Origin: Tupaia tana
Taxonomy: Eukaryota; Chordata; Mammalia; Scandentia; Tupaiidae
Length of the DNA: 64,000 nt
Assembly: GCA_026018925.1 (NCBI GenBank)
Contig: JAKSZU010000002.1
Location: 154,343,900 to 154,407,899 of the forward strand
Reading direction: 5' to 3'
The notes beneath the pieces were generated by a model, which made no database searches, was not told the origin of the DNA, and saw nothing but the letters and a program-made list of their open reading frames with translations. The position numbers and the translations under genes were made by a program. Each line of letters begins with the position of its first letter. Position 1 is the stretch's first letter. Shown here one piece after another: positions 1 through 38,445 of the stretch.

Positions 1-270
1 ACTGGTTTATTTAATTTGTAGTACCAGTGAGATTTGTTAGAGGAAAACTGTTACATGGCAAATATATCCAGCAGAATGTGTGGCAAACAACTGGCATGTA
101 TATCTAATTTTAACCGTACAAACCATCCTTTATTGACAAACTGTTCCTAAAATCATGCTGTTGACTAGGTCTCATGTTCCTTTCTAAAAATCCCTGTGAT
201 AGGAGCATCTTGTTATCTTGTCCTCTATTTGAAACCGAATAAATCATAGCTATTAGAATGTGTAAAAGCT
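1..270. other. No feature recognised
   Basis: AT-rich sequence with no repeat or gene that I can identify; presumed intron of CFAP97. Confidence 0.4.
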
Positions 271-530
271 AAGGCCAGCTGGTAGCATGGCCGTCTACAC
301 GACTGGATCCTGTATGGCCAGCTGAGTGGTTTGAGTCCCAGACTTGGTGGCTAGAGAAACGCACCAGGTATGTGTTTGTGCGTGCCCAGAATTGCAAGAG
401 GAAAATGAAGAAGGGATTGTGGTGTGGCCTTTCCCCCATGGGGTGATTTCTCACTTTCTTACTTTTTCTCCAGTGAACACACAGGCTCTATAGCAAAAAC
501 AAACAAACAAATCAAACAATCAGACAAACC
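271..530 (+). mobile_element. S3 SINE
   Basis: Head AAGGCCAGCTGGTAGCATGG, B-box-like GGTTTGAGTCC, body with CCCATGGGG and end CTATAGCAAAAACAAAC. Diverged. Confidence 0.8.
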
Positions 531-762
531 CAGTATTTGTTAAAGCCAAAAACAACAACAACCCTCCGCCTCATTTCCTAGTTTTATGAAGGACTGTACT
601 GGGAAGCAGAATGGAACACTAGTTAATAACATGACCCTTCAAGCCTGCTTGCTTTGAGAATCCCAACCATGCCACTTACTGACTGTGTGACTGTGCAAGT
701 GTTTGCTCTGCTTCACTCTCCTCACTGGTAATGCGAACAAGAAAACCATTATTTTTTACTTA

Positions 763-832
763 TTGGGTTGTCTCAAAAGTCATGACACATTTTTGCGTAG
801 AAAAATATGCCATGACTTATCCAATGACCCAT
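763..832. mobile_element. Mariner-like MITE, copy 1
   Basis: Near palindrome: left TTGGGTTGTCTCAAAAGTCA, right the inverted form ending TCCAATGACCCA. TA lies at the left edge (761-762). Three relatives occur at 22429, 50639 and 59698. Confidence 0.7.
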
Positions 833-1129
833 TTTTTTTTTCTCTTAGCCGTTCATTTCTCTTTATTTACAGTTTGTGGCCAATGCAAATCAGTTCCTTA
901 ACATGAGTCACTAACAATCAAAGCATAAATACACAAACACAGTATACACTCTAAAACAGACGTACAGCATTCGGGTATGAAGCAAAGGGGAGTGTTCATT
1001 CACACCCACAGTAGCTTCAGACCTGTTCAGTCTGGTTGTGCTCAGGTAAATTTTTAAAGATGAGGGAAAAGGACTTTGGTTATCAAGACAACTGTGTCCA
1101 TATTATAGAATGAAACAGAATCTAAGGAC
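833..1129. other. No feature recognised
   Basis: About 300 bases between the MITE and the next SINE with no identifiable element. Confidence 0.4.
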
Positions 1130-1341
1130 TTTTTTTTTTTTTTTTTTTTTAAAGAGACAGAAAGGAAGTAATCAGCCCCCAGGGGGGATGGCCATGCTAC
1201 AATCCCTTCTTCATTCTCTCTCAAGATTTTGGGCACACACACACATCTGGCATGAGTTTTAAGCCAACAGGTCCAGGACTTGAACCATGGTCGACTACGT
1301 GGGAGTCCAGCAACATAATCATTATGCCATCTGCTGGTCCC
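1130..1341 (-). mobile_element. S1 SINE, tail-shortened
   Basis: Poly-T at 1131-1150, body complement with CCCCCAGGGGGG and head complement GCCATCTGCTGGTCCC. The segment next to the tail is missing. Confidence 0.8.
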
Positions 1342-1422
1342 AAGAGTACTATAATTTTAAAAAGGTTTCTGTGTCGAGGCTGTTGTAAAAGATTTATTTT
1401 CCTGAATCAAGCCCACTTGAGT

Positions 1423-1424
<2 letters not shown>

Positions 1425-1455
<31 letters not shown>

Positions 1456-1687
1456 GGTTTTTGCTATAGGGTGCGTGCAGTCGCCAGAAAGAGAGACAGA
1501 AAGCAAGAAATCACTCCCCAGGGGGGATGGCCATCCCACAATCCCTTCTCCTCCATTCTCCTCTCGGGATCTTGGGCATGCATGCACATGTGCCCAGCGT
1601 GAGTTTAAGCCACAGGGTCTGGGACTCGAATTATGGTTGACTACATGAGGGTCCAGCGACATAGCCATTACGCCAACTGCTGATCCC
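1425..1687 (-). mobile_element. S1 SINE
   Basis: Poly-T, then AGAGGTTTTTGCTATAGGG and the full body to GCCAACTGCTGATCCC. Confidence 0.85.
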
Positions 1688-1701
1688 TCTAACAACTTTT
1701 T

Positions 1702-1985
1702 TTTCTTTTTCTTTTTTTTTTTTTTTTTTTTTGAGAGGCTTTTTGCTATAGGGCGCATGTGCTCACCAGACAGACAGAGACAGACAAAGAGATAGAAAGC
1801 GAGAAATCACCCCCCAGGGGGGATGGCCATCCTGCTATCCCTTCTCCTCCATTCTCCTCTTGGGTTCTTGGGCACGCATGCACACGTGCCTGGCGTGAGT
1901 TTAAGCCACCGGGTCCGGGACACGAACCACGGTCAACTGCGTGGGAGTCCAGCAACATAGCCATTATGCTAACTGCTGGTCCCCT
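1702..1985 (-). mobile_element. S1 SINE with 14-bp TSD
   Basis: Full antisense S1 flanked by TCTAACAACTTTTT at 1688-1701 and 1986-1999. It landed right at the head of the preceding SINE. Confidence 0.88.
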
Positions 1986-2261
1986 TCTAACAACTTTTTA
2001 AAAAGCCTAAGTAAAAAGTATTCTAAGTATTCCGGGAGGAGTTACTTGAAAGTATTATGACAGCTGTTTTATTTGAATAAATCTGCGTGGGTGGGAGCAG
2101 TGCTAGCACCAGCAGCACCAGCCTGAGCATGGCCACCATTGCTCTGCCTCTGTCCAGTCTGTGGGTGCGTGACTCATCTGGCCAGATGCTGCGTGCTTTG
2201 AGAACCATGGGTCCAGGGCAGGCTCAGGCAAGATCCAGATGACTCAGTATTTTACTTTTCA

Positions 2262-2505
2262 GTTTGCTAGAGGAGTATGTGCTCTCCACAGAGAGGGAGG
2301 GTAAGAGTAAGAAAGTGAGAAAGCATCCCCCATGGGGGATGGTCATATCATAATCCCGTCTCCTCCATTTCTCCTTTTGGGATTCTGGGCACACACACCC
2401 ACATACCCAGTACGTTTCTCATACCACCAGGTTCGGGACCAGAATCTTACTATCAGCTTTGTAGAATCCAGCTGCCCAAAGTACCATGCAACCAGCTGGC
2501 CAGAG
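2262..2505 (-). mobile_element. S3 SINE, old
   Basis: Body with CCCCCATGGGGGATGG and a diverged head ending CCAGCTGGCC. Tail lost. Confidence 0.7.
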
Positions 2506-2678
2506 AAAACCTTTTAAAGTTGCGCTTGGGCCAGAGCTATCATACATTTCACTGTTAGTAGTAGAATATGGCATTAATGTATACAATTATGCTAGTAAAT
2601 TTGTTTAAAGTGACAGTGGTTGAAAATGATTTGATTTTTTTTTTTTTAAATCCGATTAGGAAAATTTAAGCTTTTTTT

Positions 2679-3037
2679 TTTTTTTTTGGAGAGGTTTTCA
2701 CTATAAGGCGCGTGCGCTCGCCAGACAGACAGAGAGAGACATAGAGACAGAAAGCGAGAAATCACCCCCCAGGGGGGATGGTCACGCCGCAATCCCTTCT
2801 CCTCCATTCTCCTCTCGGGATCTTGGGCACGCACGCACACGCGCCCGGCGTGAGTTTTAAGCCACCGGGTTTGAGACGCGAACCGCGGTCGACTACGTGG
2901 GAGTCCAGCGACATAGCCATTACGCTAACTGCTGGTTCCCCCCGGCATGAGTTTTAAGCCACCGGGTCCGGGACGCGAACCGCCGTCGACTACGTGGGAG
3001 TCCAGCGACATAGCCATTACGCTAACTGCTGGTTCCC
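2679..3037 (-). mobile_element. S1 SINE with a duplicated tRNA-like head
   Basis: A CpG-rich S1 copy whose head is present twice in tandem (about 2845-2940 and 2942-3037). One TSD, TTAAGCTTTTTTT at 2666-2678 and 3038-3050, flanks the whole composite, so both heads arrived together. Confidence 0.85.
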
Positions 3038-3223
3038 TTAAGCTTTTTTTATCAATATATTTTCTCTAGTAAAATCAAATATCCAGGGGAATCCAGGCAA
3101 AGCATTAATAAACATAACTGTATTATGATGTAGTAAATTATGCTTAGACCTCCTACGTTTTTCAGACCCTGTAATCATCCATGTCTTTTAATCATTTTCT
3201 CTGATTTCACTTTCTTCAAATTT

Positions 3224-3461
3224 TTTTTAAGTTATTTTTGCTATAAGGTGCGTGTGTTTGCCAGACAGACAGAGAAAGACAGTGAAAAATCAGCCCCCAA
3301 AGGGGATGGCCGTGCCACAGTCCCTTCTTTATTCTTGGGATTTTGGACATGCACGCTCACGCACCTGGTGTGAGTTTTAAGCTGCCAGGTTCAGTACTCG
3401 AACCATGGTCGACTCCATGGGAGTCCAGTGATGTAACCATTATGCCATCTCCTGGTTCCAT
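3224..3461 (-). mobile_element. S1 SINE, older, with TSD
   Basis: Full-length antisense copy flanked by TTTCTTCAAATTT at 3211-3223 and 3462-3474. Confidence 0.82.
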
Positions 3462-3483
3462 TTTCTTCAAATTTAAAAATTCC

Positions 3484-3606
3484 TTTTTTTTTTTTTTTTT
3501 TTTTTTTTTTTGAAGGCATGTGTGCTCACTGGAAAGAGCCAGGGAAAATGAGAAATATCCCCCAACCTGCCTGTGGGGTATGACAACATGGCAATCCCTT
3601 GGGATT

Positions 3607-3668
<62 letters not shown>

Positions 3669-3770
3669 TACATACACACACATACACATATGTGTATATA
3701 TATACATATATACACACATACATACATACATATACATACACACACACACACACACACACGTGCCCAGCAT
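3484..3770 (-). mobile_element. S3 SINE interrupted by a microsatellite
   Basis: Poly-T and tail (GTGTGCTCACTGG) run to GGGATTT at about 3607. After a microsatellite the SINE resumes with CGTGCCCAGCATGATT and is then lost. Confidence 0.7.
3609..3760. repeat. Compound (TA)n(CA)n(CATA)n microsatellite
   Basis: About 150 bases of TA, CA, CATA and CACA runs, sited where the SINE normally carries its alternating GCACGCACGCACAC stretch. Confidence 0.9.
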
Positions 3771-6526
3771 GATTCTTTCTTTTTTCAATTTAATTTTTAT
3801 TATTATTCTTATTTTTTTAAACATTTGATCCTATACATCATTTGGCTTGTAAAGAGAATTTACCCAACATGAGAATTACCCAACATGAAATACTTCTCAG
3901 ACCAGTCCAGTTGAGAATACTATATATGTTATCATTAACAGTTAATAAACCATTTCTGTGTCCCACAGATGTCATACCTCTCTATTTTTTCTCCCTGATT
4001 TTCTTCCCTATACTCTTCCCTTCTCCCCCTGCTCCATGTTCCACATTGTCTTCAGCATCCATAACTATTTTCACTGCTTCTTATGTCCTCCAATAGTTCA
4101 ATCTCTACCATAGAGTGCAGATTTTTAGTATATATTAAGTAGATACATACAATATCTTTCTTTCATAGCCTGGCTTGCTTCACACAGCAATAAATCTTCA
4201 ATATTCAACCACTTTCCATCAAATACTGGGGTCTTACTGATTTTTCTGGCTGAATAGTATTCTATAGAGTATATGTGCCACATTTTTTCCATCAATTCAT
4301 CTGCTCGTGGACATTTGGGTTGGTTCCATGTCTATGCAATCGTGAATAATGCCACAATAAACATTATATGCAAGCACTTTTCCATCCGACCATTCTTCTG
4401 TTTTTTGGGTAGATACCAGAAGTGGGATTGCTGGATCAAATGGTAGTTCTATTTGTAGATCTTTGAGGAACCTCCATATTATTTTCCACTGTGGCTGGAC
4501 CAATTACAGTCCCACCAACAGTAGGAGAGTTCTCCTTTCACCACAACCCCACCAACATATCACTTTTTGTATTTTTAATCTTTGCCATTCTGACAGGGGT
4601 TAGGTAGTATCTCATTGTAGTTTTAATCTGCATCTCCCTTATGAAAAAGGATGTCGAGCATTTCCTCATAGGCTTTTTGGCTGTTCGTATGTCTTCCTTA
4701 TATTTTTTTGTTCAGCTCATTTTCCCATCTTTTAATTGAGTTACTCTTTTTTTTTTCAGGTAAGTCACTTGAGTTCCTTGTGTATTCTGGTTATCAGTCC
4801 CTTACCTGAACCATGTTTAAAAAAATATTCTCCCATTTCAAGGGTTGTTGATTCATACTAATTACTATGTCCTTTGCTGTGCAGAAACTTCTTAATCTGA
4901 TATAGTCCCATGTGTCTATTTTAGGAGTTTTTGCCTGTGCTTTGGGGGTCTTATTTAAGAAGTCTTTGTCTACCCAAATGTCTCCCAGAATATCCCCTGT
5001 ATTTTCCACAAGCAGTTTTATATTTTGAGGTCTTAGGTTCAGATCTTTGATCCATTTTGAGTTGATTTTTGTTAATGGTGAAAGATGAGGATCCAGTTTC
5101 ATCTTTCTGCAGGTGGATACCCAGTTTTTCCAGCACTATTTGCTAAAAAGCTTTTCCTTTTCCCAGTGAGTTCACTGGTATCTTTTGTCAAAATCAGTTG
5201 GCTGTAAGCTTTGGGGTTTATTTCTGGGGTCTCTATTCTATTCCATTGGTCCACCTGTCTGTTTTTGTGCCAGTGCCATGCTGTTTTGATTATCACAGCT
5301 TTATAGGATATTTTGGGGTCAGGGAGTGAGATGCCGCCCACTTCACTCTTTTTGTGCAGGATTGCTTTGGTGATATGAGGTCTTTTATGATTCCAGACAA
5401 ATTCTATGATTTTATTTTCTAGATCTGTGAAGAATGTCTCTGGTATTTTTATTGGAATTGTGTTAAATATGTAGATTAATTTGGGTAGATTTGCCATTTT
5501 GATTATATTCTTCGAATCCAGGAACATGGGATGTTCTTCCACTTTTTTTGTGTCATTTTCAATATCTTTTTAAAGATTTTCATAGTTTTCTTTGTAAAGG
5601 TTTATGACTTCCTTAGTTAGGTTAATCCCTAGGTATCTTATACATTTTGTTGTTATGGTAAAAGGGATCCCTTTTCTCAGATCTGCCTCGGTTAACTTCT
5701 TGTGTATGTAAGTGCTATAGATTTTTGGATGTTGATTTTGCATCCTGACAGTTTATTGTACTCATTTATTACTTGGAGAAGTTTTTTCATGGGAACCTTT
5801 GGTTCTTCTAAGTATACCATCATGTCATCTTCAAATAGAAATATTTGAAATATTTGAAATATCAACTTTTTATTTGCCTATTTGAATGCCTTTTATATTG
5901 TTCTTTTTTCTGATTACGTTGGCTAAGACTTCCAACACTATATTGAAAAGGAGTGGAGAAACTGGGCAGTCTTGTCTATTACCAGTTTTTACTGTAATAG
6001 CTTTTAGCTTTTCCCCATTCAATATAATGTTAGCTATAGGTTTTTCATAGATGACTTTTATTGTGTTGAGAAATGACCTTCTATACCAGTGTTGCTGAGT
6101 CTTAATCATGAAGGGATGTTGTATTTTTTCAAATGCTGCTTCTGCATCGGTTGAAATGATCATATGGGTTTTATCTTTCTTTCTGTTAATATGGTTGTTA
6201 TATTTATGGTCTTGCATATGTTGAACCACCCTTGCATCCCTGGAATAAAGCCTACCTGGCTGTGATGAATAATCTTTTTTATATGTTGTTGGATACGATT
6301 TGCAAGTATCTTGTTGAGAATTTTTGCATCTATGTTCATCAGAGTTATTGGTCTGCTCTTTTCCTTTTTCATTATGTCTTTATCTGTTTTGGGAATGAGG
6401 ATGATAGAAGTTTCATAAAATGAATTTGAGAAGATTCCTTCCTTTTGGATCTTTAGAAATAATTTGAGTAAAATCGAGGTTAACTCTTCCTTAAAAGTTT
6501 TGTAGAATTCAGAAGTGAAGTCATCA

Positions 6527-6717
6527 CGGGGCCGGCAAGTGGCGTGGTGGTTAAGGGCGCTGGACTCCCACATGGCCGACTGTGGTTCAAATCCCAGACC
6601 TGGCGGCTTCCTTTCTCACTTTCTCTTTCTGTCTTTCTCACTCTGTTCCTCTCTGATCAAAATAAAATAAGTAAATAAATAAATGTTAAATAAAATAATT
6701 CTTTAAGGAAAAAAAAA
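6527..6717 (+). mobile_element. S2 SINE nested in L1, 16-bp TSD
   Basis: Head GGGGCCGGCAAGTGGCGTGG, CT-rich body and AATAAATAAATG tail. AGAAGTGAAGTCATCA is repeated exactly at 6511-6526 and 6718-6733. Confidence 0.9.
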
Positions 6718-7116
6718 AGAAGTGAAGTCATCAGGATCTGGACTTTTCTTTGTTGAGAGGTTATTTATTACTGATTTAATGTGACTATTCAGGTTTTCTA
6801 TGTCCTCCTGATCAATCTGGTAGATTATATGCATCCAGGAATTTGTCCATCTGGTCCATGTTCTCATTTGTTGACACATAGTATCCTCTAATGATGTTTT
6901 GTGTTTCTATTGTATCTGTTGTAATGTTGACTGTTTCATTACCTATTTGATTTATCTGATATCTTTCTTCTTCATCAATCTAGTTAATGGTTTGTCTATC
7001 TTGTTCATCTTTTCAGAGAACCAGCTTTTACTTTCATTTATTTTCTGTATAGTTCATTTATTTTCTATTTCATTTATTTCTGCTCGAATCTTTATTATTT
7101 TTTTTTCACCTGGCAG

Positions 7117-7147
<31 letters not shown>

Positions 7148-7373
7148 GTTATTTTTCCAATTCCCTGAGGCATGATGTTATGTTGTCTATTTGCCACCTT
7201 TCCATCTTTTTCTTATGTGCACTAATAGCTATGAACTTCCCTCTTTTGATTGCTTTTGCGGTGTCCCATAGATTATGGGAACTCATGTACTCATTATCAT
7301 TTCTTTTCATAAATTTTTTGGTTTCAGACTTATTTCTTTGGTAGTTAAGAAGTCATTCGGAAGTAGGTTGTTT

Positions 7374-7470
7374 GGGGACCAGCAGGTGGCTTGGTGGTTA
7401 GGGTGCTAGACACTCCCACATGGCTGACCATGATTCTGGGCCCGGATCTGGTGGCTTGCTTTCTTGCTTT

Positions 7471-7510
<40 letters not shown>

Positions 7511-7567
7511 AAATTAAAAACAGATGAATGAATAAATAAAAACTAAATAAATCTTAAACAGAAAAGA
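7374..7567 (+). mobile_element. S2 SINE nested in L1
   Basis: Head GGGGACCAGCAGGTGGCTTGG, a (CT)n run and the tail GGTCAAATTAAAAAC. L1 sequence resumes at GGTCATTTAGTTTCC. Confidence 0.85.
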
Positions 7568-8060
7568 GACATAGGTCATTTAGTTTCCATGTGTTTGTGT
7601 ATTTTCAAGGATTTTTCTTTAATATCAAGTTTCAATTCCATCATGGTCAGAGAAGATACTGGATATAGTTTCTATGCCTTCGAATCTGTAAAGGCTTGAT
7701 TTGTGTCCTGTCATACAATCAATCTTTGAAAAGGTTCCATGTGGGGGTGAGAAAAATGTATATATTTGTGGTCTTAGGATGGAAAGTTCCATAGGTATCT
7801 GTGAAGCCCATTTGATTTATAGTATCATTTAGGTACTGTATCTCTCTGCTTATTTTTTATCTAGAGGATCTGTCTAAAGGAGATAAAGGGGTGCTGCAAC
7901 AATTATAGTGTTGCAGTCTATCTCTCCTTTTAGCTCTAGCAGTCTTTCCTTCACGCATTTAGGCGCTCCTGAGTTGGGTGCATAGATATTTATAAGTGTT
8001 ATGTCTTCTTGATGAATTAGCCCATTTACTAGTATATAATGCCCTTCTTTGTCTCCTCTT

Positions 8061-8322
8061 CTTTTTTTTTGGAGAGGTTTTTGCTATAGGGTGTGTGAGC
8101 TCACCAGAAAGATAGAGAGGAACAGAGAGACAGAAAGCAAGAAATCACCCCCCAGGAGTGATGGCCACGCCACAATCCCTTCTCTTCTATTCTCCTCTTG
8201 GGGTCTTGGGCACACACGCACACATGCCCAGAGTGAGTTTAAGCCACTGGGTCCAGGCCTCGAACCATGGTTAACTACTTGGGAGTCCAGTGACATAGCC
8301 ATTACGTCAACTGCTGGTCCCT
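8061..8322 (-). mobile_element. S1 SINE nested in L1, with TSD
   Basis: Antisense S1 with an imperfect TSD (CTTTGTCTCCTCTT at 8047-8060, CTTTGTCTCTTCTT at 8323-8336). Confidence 0.85.
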
Positions 8323-8679
8323 CTTTGTCTCTTCTTATAGTTTTTGTCTTAAAGCATATTTTGTCTGAAAACAGAATTGCAACTCCAGCCTTTTTTGATT
8401 TCCATTTGCATGGAATATCTTTTTCTAGCCCTTCACTTATAGTCTATGTGTCTTTATCCGTCAGGTGCATTTATCGTAGGCAACAGATAGAGGGTTTCTG
8501 TTTTTCCTTTCAGCCAGTCTGTGGCTCTTGATTGGAAAATTTAATCCATTAACATTCAGTGTTATTATCAATATTTCTCGACATATTCCTATCATTAAGT
8601 GAGCCATTTTCTAGGTTGTTTTTTGTTCTCTTATAGCTGTCTGTCTGACTTTTTAGTTTTCCTTGTGTTGTGCTCCCTT

Positions 8680-9732
8680 CAGAACTTCTTGAAGAACTGG
8701 TCTGGATTTACCAACTGGGTTGGTAAATTCTTTCAGGTTTTGTTTATCTGAGAATATTTTAATCTTTTTTGTTTTTTTTTTTCCCATATGAAGGATGATC
8801 TTGCTAGGCATAGTATTCTTGGTTGAAACTGACTTTCATTTAACACTTTGACTATATTTCCCTATTCTTTCCTTGCCTGCATTGTTTCTGATGAGAGGTC
8901 CGATGTTAGCCTGATGGAATAACCTTTGTAAGTAATTTGATGTTTCTCTCTTGCCAATTTTAGTATCTTGTCTTTGTCTATGGTTTTGGCCAATCTGACT
9001 ATGATGAGCCTTGGATAAGATCTTCTTGGATTGATTCTATTTGGGGTCCTATGTGTTTCTTGGGTCTGGATATTTGAATGCCTATCTAGGTTTGAAAAGT
9101 TTTCTTTTAGAATTTCATGGAATAAATTATGAATGCCCTTGTTATTTTCTTCCCCTTCTGGGATACCAATTATCCAGATGTTTGGGCACTTGGTGGTATC
9201 TAATATTTCTCATATATTACCCTCATTTTTCTTGGTTGTTTTCTCAGACTTTTTGATAATTTTTTCTAGGTCAGAGTTTTTGTCTTCTACATTTGAGATT
9301 TGATTTTCTGCATGATCTAATCTACTTTTTAATACTTTCAAGAGAAGTTTTAATTTCCTGTGTCACATTCTTCATCTCCGTTTGGTTCTTTTTCATGGTA
9401 TCTACTTCTTTCAAATCATGAATGGACTTCCTCATCTCCTGGAGCTTGTTGTCTTTTTTCTCTTGCATCTCATCTAGTTTTGTCACTATAAATATTCTGA
9501 ATTGTTTATCCGACATTTCGAGTTCCACTGTATTGTCTGTGGGTGGTGAGGAATTGATGTTTTCCCTCGGGGAAGAGACATTTTGTTGGTTGCTCATATT
9601 TCTTGTGCCTCTGCGATGGTTTCTAGTCATTTGGTGATCTATACATTTCTTTCTAAACTCTTCGAGGTATCTCCGAGAGTAGGCAATTGGTGATCTCTCT
9701 TCTGCTCTATCTACCAAGTTGCTCACTAGCAC
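8680..9732 (-). pseudogene. L1 ORF1 remnant
   Basis: An open stretch at 9732-9322 encodes a charged, coiled-coil-like N-terminal part (EMQEKKDNKLQEMRKSIHDL). The RNA-binding C-terminal part continues to about 8680, broken by frameshifts. Confidence 0.7.
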
Positions 9733-10055
9733 CTTGCACTGTTGTCACTGGTCCTGGATGACCCAAATTCCTCCCTGTTTCTAGAGAACAGGTGCTCCTG
9801 AAACTGAGCTGCTGTGCTTCAATTTAGGAACAAAGAAGAGAGCACTTGCAGGTGTGCTGAAGTCCTGAGAGTCCAAAGGCAAGTGTGGGAGGAGATAAGC
9901 CAAGGGTCTCAGGTATAAAGCTTTCTAGCCACAGGCAGCCTGCCTTATGGCAAGGCCCTTCACTGGAACAGGTGTCCAGATGGGGTGGGGAGGGGCACAA
10001 GATCAACTCAAAGTTCCAAGCAACACACTTGAGGGTCCAAAGGTGAGTTGGGGTG

Positions 10056-10157
10056 GTGGGGTGCCCAGCCTGATTTTCAGGCCACTGGTCTAGGACTGAA
10101 ACTCTGGTTGGCCACGTTGGGGTCCAGTGCCTTAACCACTACACCTGGATGGCCCCT
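10056..10157 (-). repeat. SINE head fragment
   Basis: Head-half only: GTGCCCAGCCTGATTTTC through CTTAACCACTACACC and GGCCCC, abutting the 5' end of the L1. Confidence 0.65.
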
Positions 10158-37379
<27,222 letters not shown>

Positions 37380-38439
37380 AACCTTGTTTTAAGCATTGTT
37401 TATGCCATTTTTATTGAAACACTCTTGCATGTTACTACAATTCTCTGCGAGACATCTAATACTGTTTTAAGCAATTTAAGATATACAACTGAGTTGCAAT
37501 TTATTGTTATTCAGTGCAAAATCGTCAAAAGACAGTTTAATGTAAAAATCAGTATTTCCTATGAGGATGTATTCGTATGAAATGTATACGTATTTAATAG
37601 AGCAACGATAGTATGCATGTATATTTGCAATTGCATTACATGCAGTGTAAAAATTGATTCAGTTGTCATACCAACAGAACGGTGATTATTGAGTACCGTT
37701 TGCATGTTTGGCCCCCAGATGTTGACCATATAGTTTCATTTTATGTTATGTACGTTTTATGTAAGGTTTAAGCCATGCGCTTAGCTCCTAAATTTTTAAG
37801 TTTAGTTTTTTTGATGTAGAACTTAAGTGATATAACTTACAACTTAATTGTATGAGCGTTAACTTTGTTATTATGAAACAAATCTTAACATTTGTTTTCA
37901 TTGGTAGAGCTGATTTAGGTCTATTTAGGTAACTGAGAGAAGATTATTCTGGGGCAACATTTGAGATTGACCAGAGGTAGAATTTCTGTTTTAGTGCAAC
38001 GAGTCAGATCTTTAAATTTGATCAACTATTCCAGACCATTTTAAACTGTGAATATTAGAAAGTTTAACTTGCACGCTCTACTTTTGTGTTTTTGTAAATT
38101 CAGGTAAAGTACTGTTATGATTCTGATTAATAAGGTAGGCTTTAGAGCTACAGTCTAGTGACTTGTGCATCTTTTGTCCAAAGAGCAGATCATTTGGATC
38201 ATAAGCAAAAACAGGTATTTGTTGAATCAGTAGAATAGCACCACCAGCTTGGAGAGCCAGGAAGCAGAGCCTGAGATTTATCAAACGGTGTTTTAAGTAA
38301 TACTGTTAGCATGTTGTAATTTAATACTGATTGTATTAACAGCAAATATTTAGAATTAGAATGAAATGCTTCAGAAATTCTGGCTAGTATTTAGAAGGGC
38401 TGAAAAAGAAAACTAGAATATAAACTGTAAGGTCAAGGA

Positions 38440-38445
38440 AATAAA
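38440..38445 (+). promoter_or_regulatory. CFAP97: Candidate poly(A) signal AATAAA, CFAP97
   Basis: AATAAA followed within 15 bases by TTTGTTGTAG, a GU-rich stretch. A candidate proximal 3' end, about 1.06 kb after the stop. Confidence 0.35.

Larger units (their letters stand above)
4240..8580 (-). pseudogene. L1 ORF2 remnant (endonuclease and reverse transcriptase)
   Basis: Endonuclease-side similarity lies near 8400-8580. Reverse-transcriptase pieces lie at 6573-6160 and 6229-5870 ([34 protein letters not shown]), and C-terminal pieces at 5542-4794 and 4503-4297. Several frameshifts and three SINE insertions split it. Confidence 0.8.
3790..10055 (-). mobile_element. Near-full-length L1 LINE, decayed, with three nested SINEs
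   Basis: Read on the - strand it runs 5'UTR-like (about 10055-9735), ORF1 (about 9732-8680), ORF2 (about 8580-4240) and 3'UTR (to about 3790). Removing the three SINEs leaves about 5.6 kb. Stops and frameshifts break both ORFs, so it cannot move itself. Confidence 0.85.

Noticed and set aside
271-530. tRNA gene calls at the many A/B-box pairs
   Set aside because: The heads do not fold as full tRNAs with an acceptor stem and continue into SINE bodies with A-tails.
2646-2840. A recurring open frame of about 60-70 residues (MCVRAQDPERRMEEKGLRRD...) seen in many places on both strands
   Set aside because: It is the antisense or sense reading of the S1 SINE body. It recurs because the SINE recurs, has no start context and differs by SINE age.
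3608-3760. Possible CRISPR-like or tandem array
   Set aside because: It is simple-sequence repeat without spacers, in a mammalian genome.
3473-3828. Open frames rich in Tyr/Ile/Thr/His or Cys/Val
   Set aside because: Translations of the TA/CA microsatellite at 3609-3760.
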